60,467 bases of DNA, from contig JAFDGA010000010.1 in the NCBI GenBank assembly GCA_019309545.1, forward strand, positions 1 to 60,467. The letters are read 5' to 3'. Position numbers and translations under genes: made by a program. Numbering within the stretch: the first letter of the stretch is position 1; each line of letters opens with the position of its first letter. Shown here in pieces: positions 37,072 through 48,723 of the stretch. The notes beneath the pieces are model-generated. The model was not told the origin of the DNA. It saw nothing but the letters and a program-made list of their open reading frames with translations, and made no database searches. This stretch comes from Deltaproteobacteria bacterium. Its GTDB lineage: Bacteria; Desulfobacterota; Desulfobaccia; Desulfobaccales; Desulfobaccaceae.

Positions 37072-37974
37072 TTACCTTCCCCGCTGATTTTTTTTGCTGC
37101 TTAAGGCTGTAAACCCTGAGACAATGTCAAGCAGTTCTTCGGTGATTGACATCTGCCGTTGGCGGTGAAACTGGGTGGTTAATTCTGCCAGTCGTTCTTC
37201 GATATTCCGTTCCGCTCCCTGCATGGAAACCAGACGGCTGGCCTGTTCGCTGGCCAACGACTCTGCCAGGGCTTGATACAGGGAAACAAATAGATGTTCC
37301 CGGATCAGGGCCGAGAACAGCGGGTTCCAGTCCATGGTAAAAGTAGGCAACACCCGGGTCGGCCAGGGACTTCTCTGAAGATGTTGCAGCCACCCGGCCT
37401 CCACCGGTATTAGCTGAAAAGTAAAGGGACGAAAGGCCATCCCGGAAGAATGCTTGTTATAGAAGAGCAATACCCGATTAATATTCTGGCCAGCATGCCA
37501 CTCTTCAATAGCAATCAGGAGCTCCTGGACCATCGAGGTGATGGCCGTGACCCCGCTAGGGACAGGGAAAAACCTTTCGACTGGTTGCCCAGCATTTTCC
37601 AACCGTTCGCCCACCCGACGGCCAACCACTAGGCAAAACCGGTGTTCCTGCGCCACCATCAGGTTATCCATACTTTGCAGGGTGTGTGCGACAATCTGCT
37701 CATTGAACATGCCACACATTCCCTGATCAGAGCCAAAAACCACGACTCCCAGACGCTGGGTGGGTTCCGAGGAGGTCAAAGCCGTGGCCTCCGGCCGGTG
37801 GCGCAGCAGGATTTGCAGCCCCAGAGCGACGGCATGATGATACTCGGCCACCGACTCCACTGCCCTTTCATACTGGCGGATATTCACTGCGGCCAGAGCT
37901 TTCATGGTCTTTACCACCGATTGCAGCTCTTCGGCGGTTTTGATTTTTCTCTGGATAGCCTCAGTAGTTGCCAT
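37072..37974 (-). CDS. atpG: N-ATPase subunit gamma
   Basis: The central-stalk gamma subunit, 300 residues. The N-terminal helix (EAIQRKIKTAEELQSVVKTMKALAAVN) and the C-terminal helix (RQMSITEELLDIVSGFTAL) form the coiled coil that turns inside the alpha/beta ring, and VVFGSDQGMCGMFNEQI is the typical start of the Rossmann-like part. It is more divergent than classical F-type gamma, as expected for N-ATPases. It is the last subunit gene, separated from atpA by the release-factor-like gene. Confidence 0.88.
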   Translation of the reverse strand: MATTEAIQRKIKTAEELQSVVKTMKALAAVNIRQYERAVESVAEYHHAVALGLQILLRHRPEATALTSSEPTQRLGVVVFGSDQGMCGMFNEQIVAHTLQSMDNLMVAQEHRFCLVVGRRVGERLENAGQPVERFFPVPSGVTAITSMVQELLIAIEEWHAGQNINRVLLFYNKHSSGMAFRPFTFQLIPVEAGWLQHLQRSPWPTRVLPTFTMDWNPLFSALIREHLFVSLYQALAESLASEQASRLVSMQGAERNIEERLAELTTQFHRQRQMSITEELLDIVSGFTALSSKKNQRGR

Positions 37975-38021
37975 CTTATCGCCTATTCCCTAAACCGAGG
38001 TTGATTTAAACCATAACCCGA

Positions 38022-39173
38022 TCAGCAGCGGAAGACTGCCGCGACCGGGCTATCCTCAGGCATCTCTTCTGGCTTTGCCACAAAGACCTGTCCGGCCCGC
38101 AATAGGGTATGCAGGGCGGCAAGATCCAATAAGTCCTGATCCTTGGGCTCCGGCTCGGAATGCAGTTCCACCGCAGTGGTTTGCGGGTCGAAAGTCCCCC
38201 ATTGCTGGCGGCCAACCGCTACAAACAAGGCTTCGATACGGCCGTGATAGGCGGCCGGAGCGATTTCTTTGATCTCTTTGGAGGTTTTCCCGGTCCCGGC
38301 CAATTGGCGATATTTAGCCGCGGCCTCAAGTTGACTCTGTTGAAAGTACGGTGCGATAATGCCCCAGGCTTGGGCGTGTAATTCCTCGGCGCTCAGCCCT
38401 TGGGGATTACCAATAATCCCATGATCTATGAGCTGTCCGTAGGAATTGACCTCCTGGTAGATGGGCAAAAGATAATCAACTCCGGCCAATACCAGGGGCG
38501 CCTGTTCGTTCCGCAGCAGCTCCTGCAGCCCCTTATCAATCTGGCGGAAATAGCGCAGGATTCGGTCTTTGGCATCGTCGGTGCCCACGCCATGGCCGTG
38601 AAACATGGCGGTCCGATCCCCTCCTGCTTTCGGAGTCCGGGTATGAAATTGGAGCTGTTTTTCCTGCTCCTCGAATTTAAGGGCCTCGGCCAGGCTCTGG
38701 GGCATTTCTTCCAGAATGACTTCACTGACCCGAAAGCGCGTTCCCTGCAACAGTCTGACCTCATTCTGGCTGAGGGCTAGAATATAGAAGCTGCCATCAC
38801 CGCTGAGCAAGGAAAGCATCGGCTTAAGATGAAAGCGGTCAGTTACCACCACCAATTCGGTAATGGTGGTGGGCAACAGATAATCGCGGAAAAATTCTGG
38901 TGCTAAAAACAGTGCTAGCCCGTCCTTTTGGCGCTGCCAAAAGGGGAGTTGGGTTAACAGTCGTTCTGCCGGATCCAGAATGGCTTGGGCCTCGGGAGCC
39001 CGCAGACCATAATCCTGTAAGGCCTGATCAGCCTGACGCAGTAAGTTTTTCAGCCTGATCCGGTCCTGGGTAATTTCAGAGGGGATGCGATGGGTGGGCA
39101 TATAGATCGAGACACATGGTCTTTGCTGAACCTCGGTCAAGTTGTGCAACTCGTTTCGAGTGAAAAGTTCCAT
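38022..39173 (-). CDS. Bacterial archaeo-eukaryotic release factor-like protein (baeRF family)
   Basis: A 383-residue protein of the baeRF (probably family 3) group, related to archaeal/eukaryotic eRF1. RPCVSIYMPTHRIPSE near residues 18-33, FLAPEFFRDYLLP, RFHLKPMLSLL, FYILALSQNEVRLLQGT and VLAGVDYLLPIYQEVN match the family. Members are suspected to act on ribosomes, but none of this is shown for this type. Its position inside the ATPase operon, between atpA and atpG, is unusual. The gap to atpG is 47 bases and to atpA 68 bases, so co-transcription is likely. Confidence 0.75.
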   Translation of the reverse strand: MELFTRNELHNLTEVQQRPCVSIYMPTHRIPSEITQDRIRLKNLLRQADQALQDYGLRAPEAQAILDPAERLLTQLPFWQRQKDGLALFLAPEFFRDYLLPTTITELVVVTDRFHLKPMLSLLSGDGSFYILALSQNEVRLLQGTRFRVSEVILEEMPQSLAEALKFEEQEKQLQFHTRTPKAGGDRTAMFHGHGVGTDDAKDRILRYFRQIDKGLQELLRNEQAPLVLAGVDYLLPIYQEVNSYGQLIDHGIIGNPQGLSAEELHAQAWGIIAPYFQQSQLEAAAKYRQLAGTGKTSKEIKEIAPAAYHGRIEALFVAVGRQQWGTFDPQTTAVELHSEPEPKDQDLLDLAALHTLLRAGQVFVAKPEEMPEDSPVAAVFRC

Positions 39174-39241
39174 AAACTCAGCCTCCTGTTAAAAACCGAT
39201 TAATTAGGGCCTTCAGTCAGGTTGACCTCCGGACCAATTCT

Positions 39242-40801
39242 TTACCGGGAAGTCCAGACTTCCCGGGCCAGGTTTAACATGCTCTCACGATCCTCCTCAC
39301 TCAGTTTTTCACCCGCGCTGATCCGTTTACCCAGGTCAGATAATTTTCGGGTCATGGCCTGGCGGATCTTGCTTTCCAGCCTTTCGACCTGATCGAGGTC
39401 AAGGCGGTCAAAGATGCCGCCGGTTACCGCGACCAGGGCGGCGATCTGTTCGGGAACCGACAGAGGTTGATATTGAGGCTGCTTAAGAATCTCCCGGACC
39501 CGGCGACCCCGCTCCAGGGTGTGGCGAGTTTCTTCGTCCAGTCTGGTCCCGAACCGGGCAAAGGCCTCCAACTCCTCGAACTGGGAATAGGCCAGACGTA
39601 AATCTCCAGCCACGGCCCGATAGGCGGGCAATTGCGTCTTGCCCCCCACCCGCGATACTGATTTGCCCACATCCACCGCCGGCAAGATGCCCTTTTGGAA
39701 GAGCTGCGGGGAGAGATAAATCTGCCCGTCGGTAATGGAAATCAGGTTGGTGGGAATATAGGCAGCGATATTCTGAGCCTCGGTTTCCACAATCGGTAAG
39801 GCTGTTAAGGAGCCGCCCCCGAATTCTTCCCGCAGATGGGTGGAACGCTCCAGTAACCGGGAATGAATATAAAAGATATCCCCGGGAAAGGCCTCCCTGC
39901 CTGGCGGACGGCGCAACAACAGGGACAGCTCCCGATAGGCCCGGGCATGGCAGGTCAGATCATCATAGACTACCAGGACGTCGCGGCCCTGGGCCATGAA
40001 ATATTCGGCCATAGAAGTAGCAGCATAGGGAGCGACAAACTGTAATCCCGGTGGTTCTTCCCCGGTGGTCACTACCACCATGGTGTAATCCCGGGCTCCG
40101 TATTGATCTAAATCGGCAATTACTTTGGCCACGGCTGAGGCTCGCTTGCCGATGGCACAGTAAACGCAAAGGACGTCTTGGTCCCGTTGGTTGATAATCG
40201 TATCCAGGGCGATGGCCGTCTTGCCGGTCTGACGATCGCCCAGGATAAGCTCCCGCTGGCCCCGCCCGATCGGAATCAGGGCGTCCACCACCTTGAGCCC
40301 GGTTTGTAGAGGCACGGTGACCGGAGAGCGATCCATAATCGCCGGGGCTTCCCGTTCGACCGGCAGCCGGTGAGAAGCCTGCACCGGACCCAAGTTATCC
40401 AGGGGACGGCCCAGAGGGTCCACCACCCGGCCCAACAACTCTTCCCCCACCGGAACATCCAAGAGGCGACCGGTGCGGTGCACCTCGGTTCCGGCGCTCA
40501 GCTCTCCACTTTCATCCAGCAACACCACCCCGACCTCGTTCGGTTCCAGGTTGAAGGCCATCCCCAACCGATTTCCCGGAAACCGCAGCAGTTCATCCGC
40601 ACCTACGTGGGGAAGTCCTTCCACTTGGGCAATACCATGGCCCAAAAAGCTTACCAGACCCACCTCTTGCGCCCGTAATTCTGGCTGGAATTCAGTTAAT
40701 TCCTGGTCCAGAATAGTAAAGAGGTCGTCCAGGACTGACTTCAGCCGGGCAGGCTGTGCATTTGACTGTTTTATTTCTGATTTCAACGTATTACTGGTCA
40801 T
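39242..40801 (-). CDS. atpA: N-ATPase subunit alpha
   Basis: The non-catalytic nucleotide-binding alpha subunit, about 519 residues. Walker A is GDRQTGKT, followed by [48 protein letters not shown] and SISDGQIYL-like text complete the family pattern, with the end [11 protein letters not shown]. The ATG at 40801 overlaps the end of atpF and is preferred to one at 40843. As in other N-ATPase operons, no separate delta gene (atpH) precedes it. Confidence 0.95.
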   Translation of the reverse strand: MTSNTLKSEIKQSNAQPARLKSVLDDLFTILDQELTEFQPELRAQEVGLVSFLGHGIAQVEGLPHVGADELLRFPGNRLGMAFNLEPNEVGVVLLDESGELSAGTEVHRTGRLLDVPVGEELLGRVVDPLGRPLDNLGPVQASHRLPVEREAPAIMDRSPVTVPLQTGLKVVDALIPIGRGQRELILGDRQTGKTAIALDTIINQRDQDVLCVYCAIGKRASAVAKVIADLDQYGARDYTMVVVTTGEEPPGLQFVAPYAATSMAEYFMAQGRDVLVVYDDLTCHARAYRELSLLLRRPPGREAFPGDIFYIHSRLLERSTHLREEFGGGSLTALPIVETEAQNIAAYIPTNLISITDGQIYLSPQLFQKGILPAVDVGKSVSRVGGKTQLPAYRAVAGDLRLAYSQFEELEAFARFGTRLDEETRHTLERGRRVREILKQPQYQPLSVPEQIAALVAVTGGIFDRLDLDQVERLESKIRQAMTRKLSDLGKRISAGEKLSEEDRESMLNLAREVWTSR

Positions 40802-41591
40802 GATGTGGCAATTTTGGTTGCTGTTTTGGCCCGGCCTTTTCATCCAGGGCTTCCTGCAGGTCCGCCTCCAAAGTCTCCAGATAGTTTTCTAGAGTCCAGG
40901 CAATCTTATGACTGGGGGTTTTCAGTTCAATTCCCAAAATCACCTCGGGGGCAGTGCGATAATCAACCCGAAAGCCGTTATTCAGGAAATCTTGCACGGC
41001 CTGGTGGAGCTCTTGGCGCCTCTCCTCAGGAATCTCAAAGGCGCTGTTTACCACCAGTGCTTTATTCCCTTTATGGACCGATTCGACTATCAACCGCCGT
41101 TCTTCCTCATCCAGGGTCTGGAGGCGCTGAATAAGAACGCGGATGAGTTGATCTTCTAATGCGGCATTGGCCAGATCTTGCAGGGCCCGGCGGGCCACGG
41201 CGTAAACCTGCCGCCCGGCCCGTTGCCGGAGTTCTTGCAGAAACACGTTTTTCTCCTGTTGGATAGCGTCATACCATCTAGCCTGGAGATCATCGACCTC
41301 CTGGCGCGCCTTTTCCAGCAGCAGTTTGCGTTGGGCCTCCGCCTGTTCTTGGGCCTGGTCCAGAATGGCTTTTTTCTGGATTTCTAACTGTTGATTCTGT
41401 TGGCGGTAGATTTGCTCCAGTTGCTCAGCCTCCTGTTTTTTTTGGGTGGCCTCGGCCAGCCGGGCCGCGATTCTTTCTTCCCGCTGGTTCATGGCATTAA
41501 TGATGCGGCCGTACAAAAAGTGTTTGGCCAAGGCTATGAGCACCAAAAAATTGATGATCTGAGCGATTACCGTATACCAATCAATGAGCAC
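40791..41591 (-). CDS. atpF: N-ATPase subunit b with delta-like C-terminal part
   Basis: The peripheral-stalk subunit, 266 residues. One membrane helix at residues 5-27 is followed by a long charged coiled coil (about 35-130, rich in Gln, Glu and Arg). The part from about 140 on ([41 protein letters not shown]) resembles the delta subunit of F-ATPases. N-ATPases lack atpH and carry this longer b subunit, so this protein probably does both jobs. Confidence 0.9.
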   Translation of the reverse strand: MLIDWYTVIAQIINFLVLIALAKHFLYGRIINAMNQREERIAARLAEATQKKQEAEQLEQIYRQQNQQLEIQKKAILDQAQEQAEAQRKLLLEKARQEVDDLQARWYDAIQQEKNVFLQELRQRAGRQVYAVARRALQDLANAALEDQLIRVLIQRLQTLDEEERRLIVESVHKGNKALVVNSAFEIPEERRQELHQAVQDFLNNGFRVDYRTAPEVILGIELKTPSHKIAWTLENYLETLEADLQEALDEKAGPKQQPKLPHHDQ

Positions 41592-41601
41592 GGATATCCT
41601 C

Positions 41602-41874
41602 CTACCGCGAGATCACGTAATCCCAGAAGGGGTTGGCAAAGATCAGAATCATGGAAATCACGAAACAGTAAATGGCGGTGGATTCGATCATGGCCAGACC
41701 TACAAACAGAGTCCGGGTAATGGCACCGGTTTCATCAGGTTGTTGGGCAATCGAGCTTAAGGCCTGGGCCACGGCCCGGCCTTCTCCCAAAGCCGGACCA
41801 ATGGCACCGAGACCCATGGTCAAACCTGCCGTAAAGATAGAGATCATGCCGATCAGACTGATGCCGTCCATCAC
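41602..41874 (-). CDS. atpE: N-ATPase subunit c
   Basis: The 90-residue proteolipid that forms the rotor ring. Two hairpin helices are joined by the loop QQPDE. Helix 2 carries Glu64-Ser65-Thr66 and Tyr69 (MIESTAIY), the residues that bind Na+ in Ilyobacter-type rings, and helix 1 has Glu31 (GEGR) at the place of the Ilyobacter Gln. This gives a two-carboxylate pattern. Its start overlaps the atpB stop (ATGA). Whether H+ or Na+ is coupled cannot be settled from the sequence. Confidence 0.95.
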   Translation of the reverse strand: MMDGISLIGMISIFTAGLTMGLGAIGPALGEGRAVAQALSSIAQQPDETGAITRTLFVGLAMIESTAIYCFVISMILIFANPFWDYVISR

Positions 41875-42635
41875 AAATTGTCTCCTTTCAATGGATCGTG
41901 GGGTTGATTGGTTTCCGGAGAAGTGGTCATTTGAGCTCCCTGTTCGCGTTCCTCGCGCACCCGAGTAGCAGAAGCAATGTAGACCATGGCCAGAATGGCA
42001 AAAATATAGGCCTGGATTAGGCCGGTCAGTAATCCCAAGGCCCGCATCAGAATCGGAAAGAAAAAAGGCATTACCGCCAGCAAGATGGCCAAGATCTTGG
42101 TGCCGCTCATGATGTTGCCAAAGAGTCGAACCGCCAAGGCCAGGGTCCGGGACAGCTCGCCCAGGATGTTAAAAGGCAACATGAATATCGTCGGTTGGAT
42201 GTAGAGTTTCAGATAGCCGAGCAAGCCGAGGTCGATAATGCCATAAACCGGCACCGCGACAAAGACGCAGATGGCCAAAGCCGTGGTCGTGGACAGAGAA
42301 CCGGTCGGAGGGATGTAAACCGGGAACAGGGTCAACAGATTGGAAACCGCGATAAACAGGAACAGGGTGCCGATAAACGGCAGATAGCGGTCAGGGTCCT
42401 GGCGGCTGACTTCCCGGATCTGATTGCGGATGCCGCCTACCAGCACTTCCAGCAGAGTCTGCCACCGTGAGGCTTGGGCATCTACCGACAGGCTACGGGT
42501 GACCAGCCAGGAAATCACGATAATCAGGGCCATCACTATCCAGGTGAATACAATAGTGGCGTTCAGGGAAATCGCTCCCCATTGCCAGATAGTCACCATA
42601 TCCGGAGTAATATCTTTTAAGCTCATGAATTCCAT
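41871..42635 (-). CDS. atpB: N-ATPase subunit a
   Basis: The stator channel subunit of the membrane motor, 254 residues, with about six membrane segments. The key Arg lies in ELSRTLALAVRLFGNIMSG, which passes ions to and from the c ring, and QAYIFAILAMVYIASATR is the conserved last segment. Its stop overlaps the atpE start. A second ATG three codons downstream is an alternative start. Confidence 0.95.
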   Translation of the reverse strand: MEFMSLKDITPDMVTIWQWGAISLNATIVFTWIVMALIIVISWLVTRSLSVDAQASRWQTLLEVLVGGIRNQIREVSRQDPDRYLPFIGTLFLFIAVSNLLTLFPVYIPPTGSLSTTTALAICVFVAVPVYGIIDLGLLGYLKLYIQPTIFMLPFNILGELSRTLALAVRLFGNIMSGTKILAILLAVMPFFFPILMRALGLLTGLIQAYIFAILAMVYIASATRVREEREQGAQMTTSPETNQPHDPLKGDNL

Positions 42636-42645
42636 CGGCCAACCT

Positions 42646-42939
42646 TCATTTGGTCAACGGCTTCGGGTTTTCAGGTCCCCAGCGGCGGACTAAAATGGAC
42701 CGCATTACCAAAAAACCCAGAGTGGCCAGGAGCAGCCGCTCCCAGCGGCCAGCCATGATCAGATAAAAACCCAACAGGCAGATAGCGGTGCGCCCCAGAA
42801 AACTGCCCACAGTCAGCCACTCCGGCCGCCGCATCTGGGGCAGTCGCTGAACCGTTAACCACAGGCTCCCGAAATATAACAGGCCCAGGCCCAGGCCCAA
42901 GCTGAAGGCTAGAGAGAGTTGAACGATGATAATGGTCAT
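42646..42939 (-). CDS. atpR: N-ATPase subunit AtpR
   Basis: A 97-residue, three-segment membrane protein found only in N-ATPase operons, just before atpB. The pattern LGLLYFGSLWLTVQRLP, then GRTAICLLGFYLIMAGRWERLL with a buried Arg pair, is typical. AtpR is thought to help assemble or stabilise the c ring together with AtpQ. It lies two bases after the antiporter and ten bases before atpB. Confidence 0.88.
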   Translation of the reverse strand: MTIIIVQLSLAFSLGLGLGLLYFGSLWLTVQRLPQMRRPEWLTVGSFLGRTAICLLGFYLIMAGRWERLLLATLGFLVMRSILVRRWGPENPKPLTK

Positions 42940-42941
42940 GG

Positions 42942-44168
42942 TTAGTTTTCTCCCTTAATCTGAGGCCACCGACGCAAAAGGACCCGCACGGTGATCGGAG
43001 AAATAATGCAGGTGGCCGCCGATACTACGACCATGGCGGCATAAACCGGGGGCGGCACGGCCCAGTTACCCAGGTTCAAGCCATGTTCCATGATGATCAT
43101 GGCAATTTCCGCTCGGGGAATCATGCTCAAACCCAGCACCACGGCGCCGCTCCATCCCAAAGTAATCAAAGAAGGGACGCCATGCCCTAGTACCTTCCCC
43201 AGGATCGCCGCCACCACCAGCAATCCACTAAGTTCCAGGCCCGAGGTGAGGGCATAGGGATCGATATTCAGACCGATGTCGATAAAAAAAAACGGACTAA
43301 AAAATTCATAAATGTCTTCAAAAGAGGCATCAATTTTAACCGACTGCGGATCACGGCTGAATACCAGTCCGGCGAAAAAGCCGCCGATGGCCACCGAGAA
43401 ACCTAGCAACGCCGCCAGCGCGGCCATGATAAAGCCGATTCCGGCCACCACCAGGGCCAAGTGAGGCGGCGAGCTGATTTTAGTAAAGAACTCAGTTACA
43501 TGGCGTTCAATCCACATCGAAAACAGGATACAGAAAGCTCCGAACCCCACCAGCTTGGCCAGTAGCAGAACCGCGGTTAATCCGACCATATGCAACAGAG
43601 AATTATTCGCCTGTCCCTGCAAAACCGGGACGATGGCGAACAGCAGGGCCATCAACACAATCCCCGAGATGTCGTCTAACTCGGCCACATCAACTAACAG
43701 CTCTCCGATAGGAGAATTGAGGGCCTGGGCGTCCTGCCAAGTGGCTACCGAGACCCCAACACTGGTGGCGGTTAGAGCAATGGCCACGAACAGACTGGAA
43801 ATCAGCGACAGGCCAAAGATAATGGAAGCAGTGAGATAGCCCAGTATCCCGCTGAATAAAACCCCTCCCAGCCAGATCAGAGAGGCCCGACGCAACTGAT
43901 GAATCAGGCCGGCAACATTGCTTTCCAAACCGATCCGGAAGAGCAACACGATGACTCCGATTTCCCCTAAAAGGCTAAAAATCTCCCGGCCGCCGCTCCC
44001 CAGCCATCCCAACGCGACGTCGGCCCATCCCAGCAGGAAACCCAGCGAGATATAGCCAATCAAGGGTGGGATATTAGCCTGGAGACAGGCCGATTTCACC
44101 AACATGGCCAGAACCACCAAGGCTCCCACTAATGAGATCAACAGAGGGTGGCTAATTCCCACTTCCAT
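42942..44168 (-). CDS. CPA2-type cation:proton antiporter within the ATPase operon
   Basis: A 408-residue inner-membrane antiporter of the Na+/H+ or K+/H+ CPA2 type, with about 12 hydrophobic segments and no cytosolic regulatory domain. IALTATSVGVSVATWQD and VAELDDISGIVLMALLF carry the paired Asp of the transport site; FFFIDIGLNID and IPRAEIAMIIMEHGL are also typical. The ATG at 44168 lies inside atpQ and overlaps it by 17 bases; atpR starts two bases after its stop. It is therefore translated as part of the ATPase operon. Na+/H+ exchange next to a possibly Na+-coupled ATPase is suggestive; the ion is not known. Confidence 0.88.
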   Translation of the reverse strand: MEVGISHPLLISLVGALVVLAMLVKSACLQANIPPLIGYISLGFLLGWADVALGWLGSGGREIFSLLGEIGVIVLLFRIGLESNVAGLIHQLRRASLIWLGGVLFSGILGYLTASIIFGLSLISSLFVAIALTATSVGVSVATWQDAQALNSPIGELLVDVAELDDISGIVLMALLFAIVPVLQGQANNSLLHMVGLTAVLLLAKLVGFGAFCILFSMWIERHVTEFFTKISSPPHLALVVAGIGFIMAALAALLGFSVAIGGFFAGLVFSRDPQSVKIDASFEDIYEFFSPFFFIDIGLNIDPYALTSGLELSGLLVVAAILGKVLGHGVPSLITLGWSGAVVLGLSMIPRAEIAMIIMEHGLNLGNWAVPPPVYAAMVVVSAATCIISPITVRVLLRRWPQIKGEN

Positions 44169-44467
44169 GGTTTCGACTTTCTCGCTTGATCCAATACCAG
44201 GCATTCAGGCAACCGAGTATGACTCCGACAAAGAGCAGGGTGAGCGTCCAGGAAAAACGGGCGGGCAATTTCATATCCAGCCAGATTCCCAATGCTATTC
44301 CGATCAGGGTGGGGATCGCTACCGACCAGCCCACCAGGCCGAACATCCCCAACCCAAACCAGAGGGGGCGATCTCTCCGGTGTCTGGCTTTCAGCTTACG
44401 CTGTTGTTTGGCGGCGATCTTTTGGGACAGCTCTTCCGCCCGCTTCCGGTCCGGATGATTGACCTTC

Positions 44468-44481
<14 letters not shown>
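44152..44481 (-). CDS. atpQ: N-ATPase subunit AtpQ
   Basis: A 109-residue AtpI/AtpZ-like protein with a charged N-terminus (about 45 residues, rich in Lys/Arg) and two membrane segments: GWSVAIPTLIGIALGIWLD and LLFVGVILGCLNAWYWI. It is characteristic of N-ATPase operons. It overlaps atpC by 14 bases and the antiporter by 17. Confidence 0.88.
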
Positions 44482-46687
<2,206 letters not shown>

Positions 46688-46803
46688 GATCTTCCTCCTT
46701 AATTGGCGGCATCCCTCTCCGTTCAACCCCGCGTTGCTGCCCCCTTAACCGATATTCTTGATTTTTAGATTATCCTAACGTTTCCTTTGGTCTATTCTTT
46801 TTG

Positions 46804-47180
46804 TTAAGGATTATCAGCCGGAATGTCAATTGTTCCCCAGACATCACTAGTGCTGAGTAACAGGCACGCCAAGGGTTTCAAACCTTTAAGGGCCTGTTCC
46901 GGAAATTTTGACCTGCCCTGATTCAGGGCCTCTACCAGACCTGCTATGGCCAGGACCAATCTTTCCTTGAGTTTTTCTCCATTATTTTCCTCTAAGCCCC
47001 GTATCACTATTAATTTTTTCCTGCACTGTTTCTTGTCTCTGACGCAGATCTCACCAACTCATTTTTGGTTCCGGCCTCAGCCGCGGCCTTGTCCGCCTGA
47101 GCCTGCAGTTCGTCGATGCTGGCCGCCAATTCTTGTAATTGGGCTTCCAGTCTCTCCGGATAAGCTTTTCTATTCTCCAT
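46804..47180 (-). pseudogene. Small coiled-coil protein, frameshifted
   Basis: An ATG at 47180 opens a 56-codon frame (MENRKAYPERLEAQLQELAA, then a run of Ala, Asp, Lys and Gln) typical of a small soluble coiled-coil protein found in several anaerobes. This frame stops at 47010. The next frame continues the same style (IRGLEENNGEKLKERL, AGLVEALNQG) to 46804, so the original gene was about 120 codons long and has shifted frame near 47060. The function is unknown. It lies upstream of the stress gene and ATPase operon. Confidence 0.55.
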
Positions 47181-47351
47181 AGTTCACCTTTGGGTTACTA
47201 CTCGGACCATGATAACGATTTTCCGGGGTTGTAATGCTGGGGGGAGTAAAAAGCCGGGACGAAAAATTTCCTTAATGTGGTGGCCCCAGAGAGAACCGTT
47301 GGCTCTGTCTTTCCTGGTGATATTAGCTCCAGAAAAATTAATTATTTGATT

Positions 47352-47816
47352 TTACAATAGCTTAAGGCTGTTGGCAACCATTTTTAATTTAACGATTATC
47401 GCAAAATCCCCATCCCGGGCAAGATCTCCCAAACCCCGGCGTAAACACCAGATGTCCATGAACATCTGGTCAAATCTAGGGTTAACCAGGTTCCACCGTT
47501 GGGCAAAGAGGCCATTGAAATTACGGAAATCATATTACAGGCCGGTCTGGGCATTGATAACCCTGAAGATCATGTTGGCTGGCTGCTAGTCTACGCCCAG
47601 ACGTTTTAAAATCTCGATCAAGTTTGGGTAAGTAGTCTCGTGGAAGACGATGAAACCGGTGTCCACCGGGTAGGTTCGGCCCCCAGAAGTGACATCCGCC
47701 GTGTGGGAATGGCCGCCAGGTAATCGTTGGCTTCGAATACTGTTACTTCTTGCTGGCGACAAGAGGTAGGCAGCCACCGAGCCGGGAATGCCTGTCACGA
47801 TCACGGCCAAGCGCAT
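47352..47816 (-). pseudogene. FAD-dependent oxidoreductase (amine oxidase-like), decayed
   Basis: The start [19 protein letters not shown] matches the dinucleotide-binding loop of flavin amine oxidase-like proteins that lie beside desaturase and cyclopropane synthase genes. A frameshift follows, then VDTGFIVFHETTYPNLIEIL. The frame is then broken by a TAG and a TAA, between which NMIFRVINAQTGL and then FNGLFAQRWNLVNPRF still match the family. Only about a third of the usual protein is left. The gene is inactive. Confidence 0.7.
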
Positions 47817-47879
47817 AGTTTAGCCCCCTCCGGGATATCATCGCCCTCCTCCCTTCCCGAGGAGGCCTGGAAATGGCTG

Positions 47880-48075
47880 GGTTTGAGGAGGTGTGGGGAT
47901 GGTGATTGTGGTGCCACCCATTCCCCAGGGTAATAAGGGCCAGGATCGGGTTATTGCGGCTGGTGTTGGTGGTATTATAGCGGCGCCAGCCGAATAAGTG
48001 GCTGAAGGAGTTGATGGTGCAGGTTCCGTGAAATAGCGCCACCGTGGAGATAAAAACCCCAAAATGAGAAGCTGG
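47880..48075 (-). pseudogene. Fatty-acid desaturase fragment
   Basis: The frame reads [20 protein letters not shown], then [11 protein letters not shown] and [13 protein letters not shown], the third His box of membrane fatty-acid (delta-9 type) desaturases. Neither the first two His boxes nor a start is present. It lies just upstream of the decayed oxidoreductase, with which it would have formed a lipid-modifying cluster. The insertion-element debris begins right behind it and probably caused the loss. Confidence 0.65.
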
Positions 48076-48099
48076 GGCCGCTACTGGCCCGTAAGGGTT

Positions 48100-48603
48100 T
48101 TACCCCCCAAAAACCGGCACCCGGGACCTGGAACAGAATCCTCAAGGAGTACGCCTCTGGCTGGAGCGGAAATATCCGGAAATCCGGCAGCTTGCCAAGA
48201 CGTAGAAGGCCCTGGTTTTTTTGGGCGATGAAATGGGGTTGCGATCCGACCATGCAGAATATTGGGTTGCTACCGACCGCTATGATCTCTCAGCCGAACA
48301 AATCACCCTAATTTATAAGCTCCGTTGGGAGATCGAAAAATTCTTCGGCTGGCGGAAACCGCACCTCAATGTTTACCATCTCATTGCCAGAAGCGCCTAC
48401 GGCTTTATGGTGCAAATGGTCGCCGGACTGATTACCTAACTCCTGCTTTCCATCTTTTACACCAATATTATCTGGAAAGGGTTTCTGTAAAAAGAGTTAG
48501 AGATTTGCGGATCAAAATCATTGACGAGACCTGTGGGCTTAAACTTGAAAATAAGGCAATCTCTGACCATGGGCATCCAGCACAGACACCTGCAAAAACT
48601 TAA
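48100..48603 (+). mobile_element. Joined remnants of IS630-type and IS4-type transposases
   Basis: From about 48125 one frame reads PQGVRLWLERKYPEIRQLAK, a TAG, then LGDEMGLRSDHA, which is the DDE region of IS630-type transposases. At about 48255 the same frame turns into ATDRYDLSAEQITLIYKLRW and FFGWRKPHLNVYHLIARSAY, an IS4-type end. A stop follows; HQYYLERVSVKRVRDLRIKI continues in another frame. No terminal repeats were seen. The piece is a dead chimera. Confidence 0.6.
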
Positions 48604-48723
48604 CGAAACATTGCTGAATTGAGATTAAAAAGTTGAGCTTTCTCAGGCAAACTGGCAGGCGATACTAAATGCGGGTTGTGATATGGTTACTCCAAAGCTG
48701 GCGAGCGGTTGTGAACTTCTGGA

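Noticed and set aside
47445-47609. Plus-strand frame ending in a plausible protein-like segment
   Set aside because: It is the shadow of the decayed FAD oxidoreductase, whose family motifs are clearly on the minus strand.
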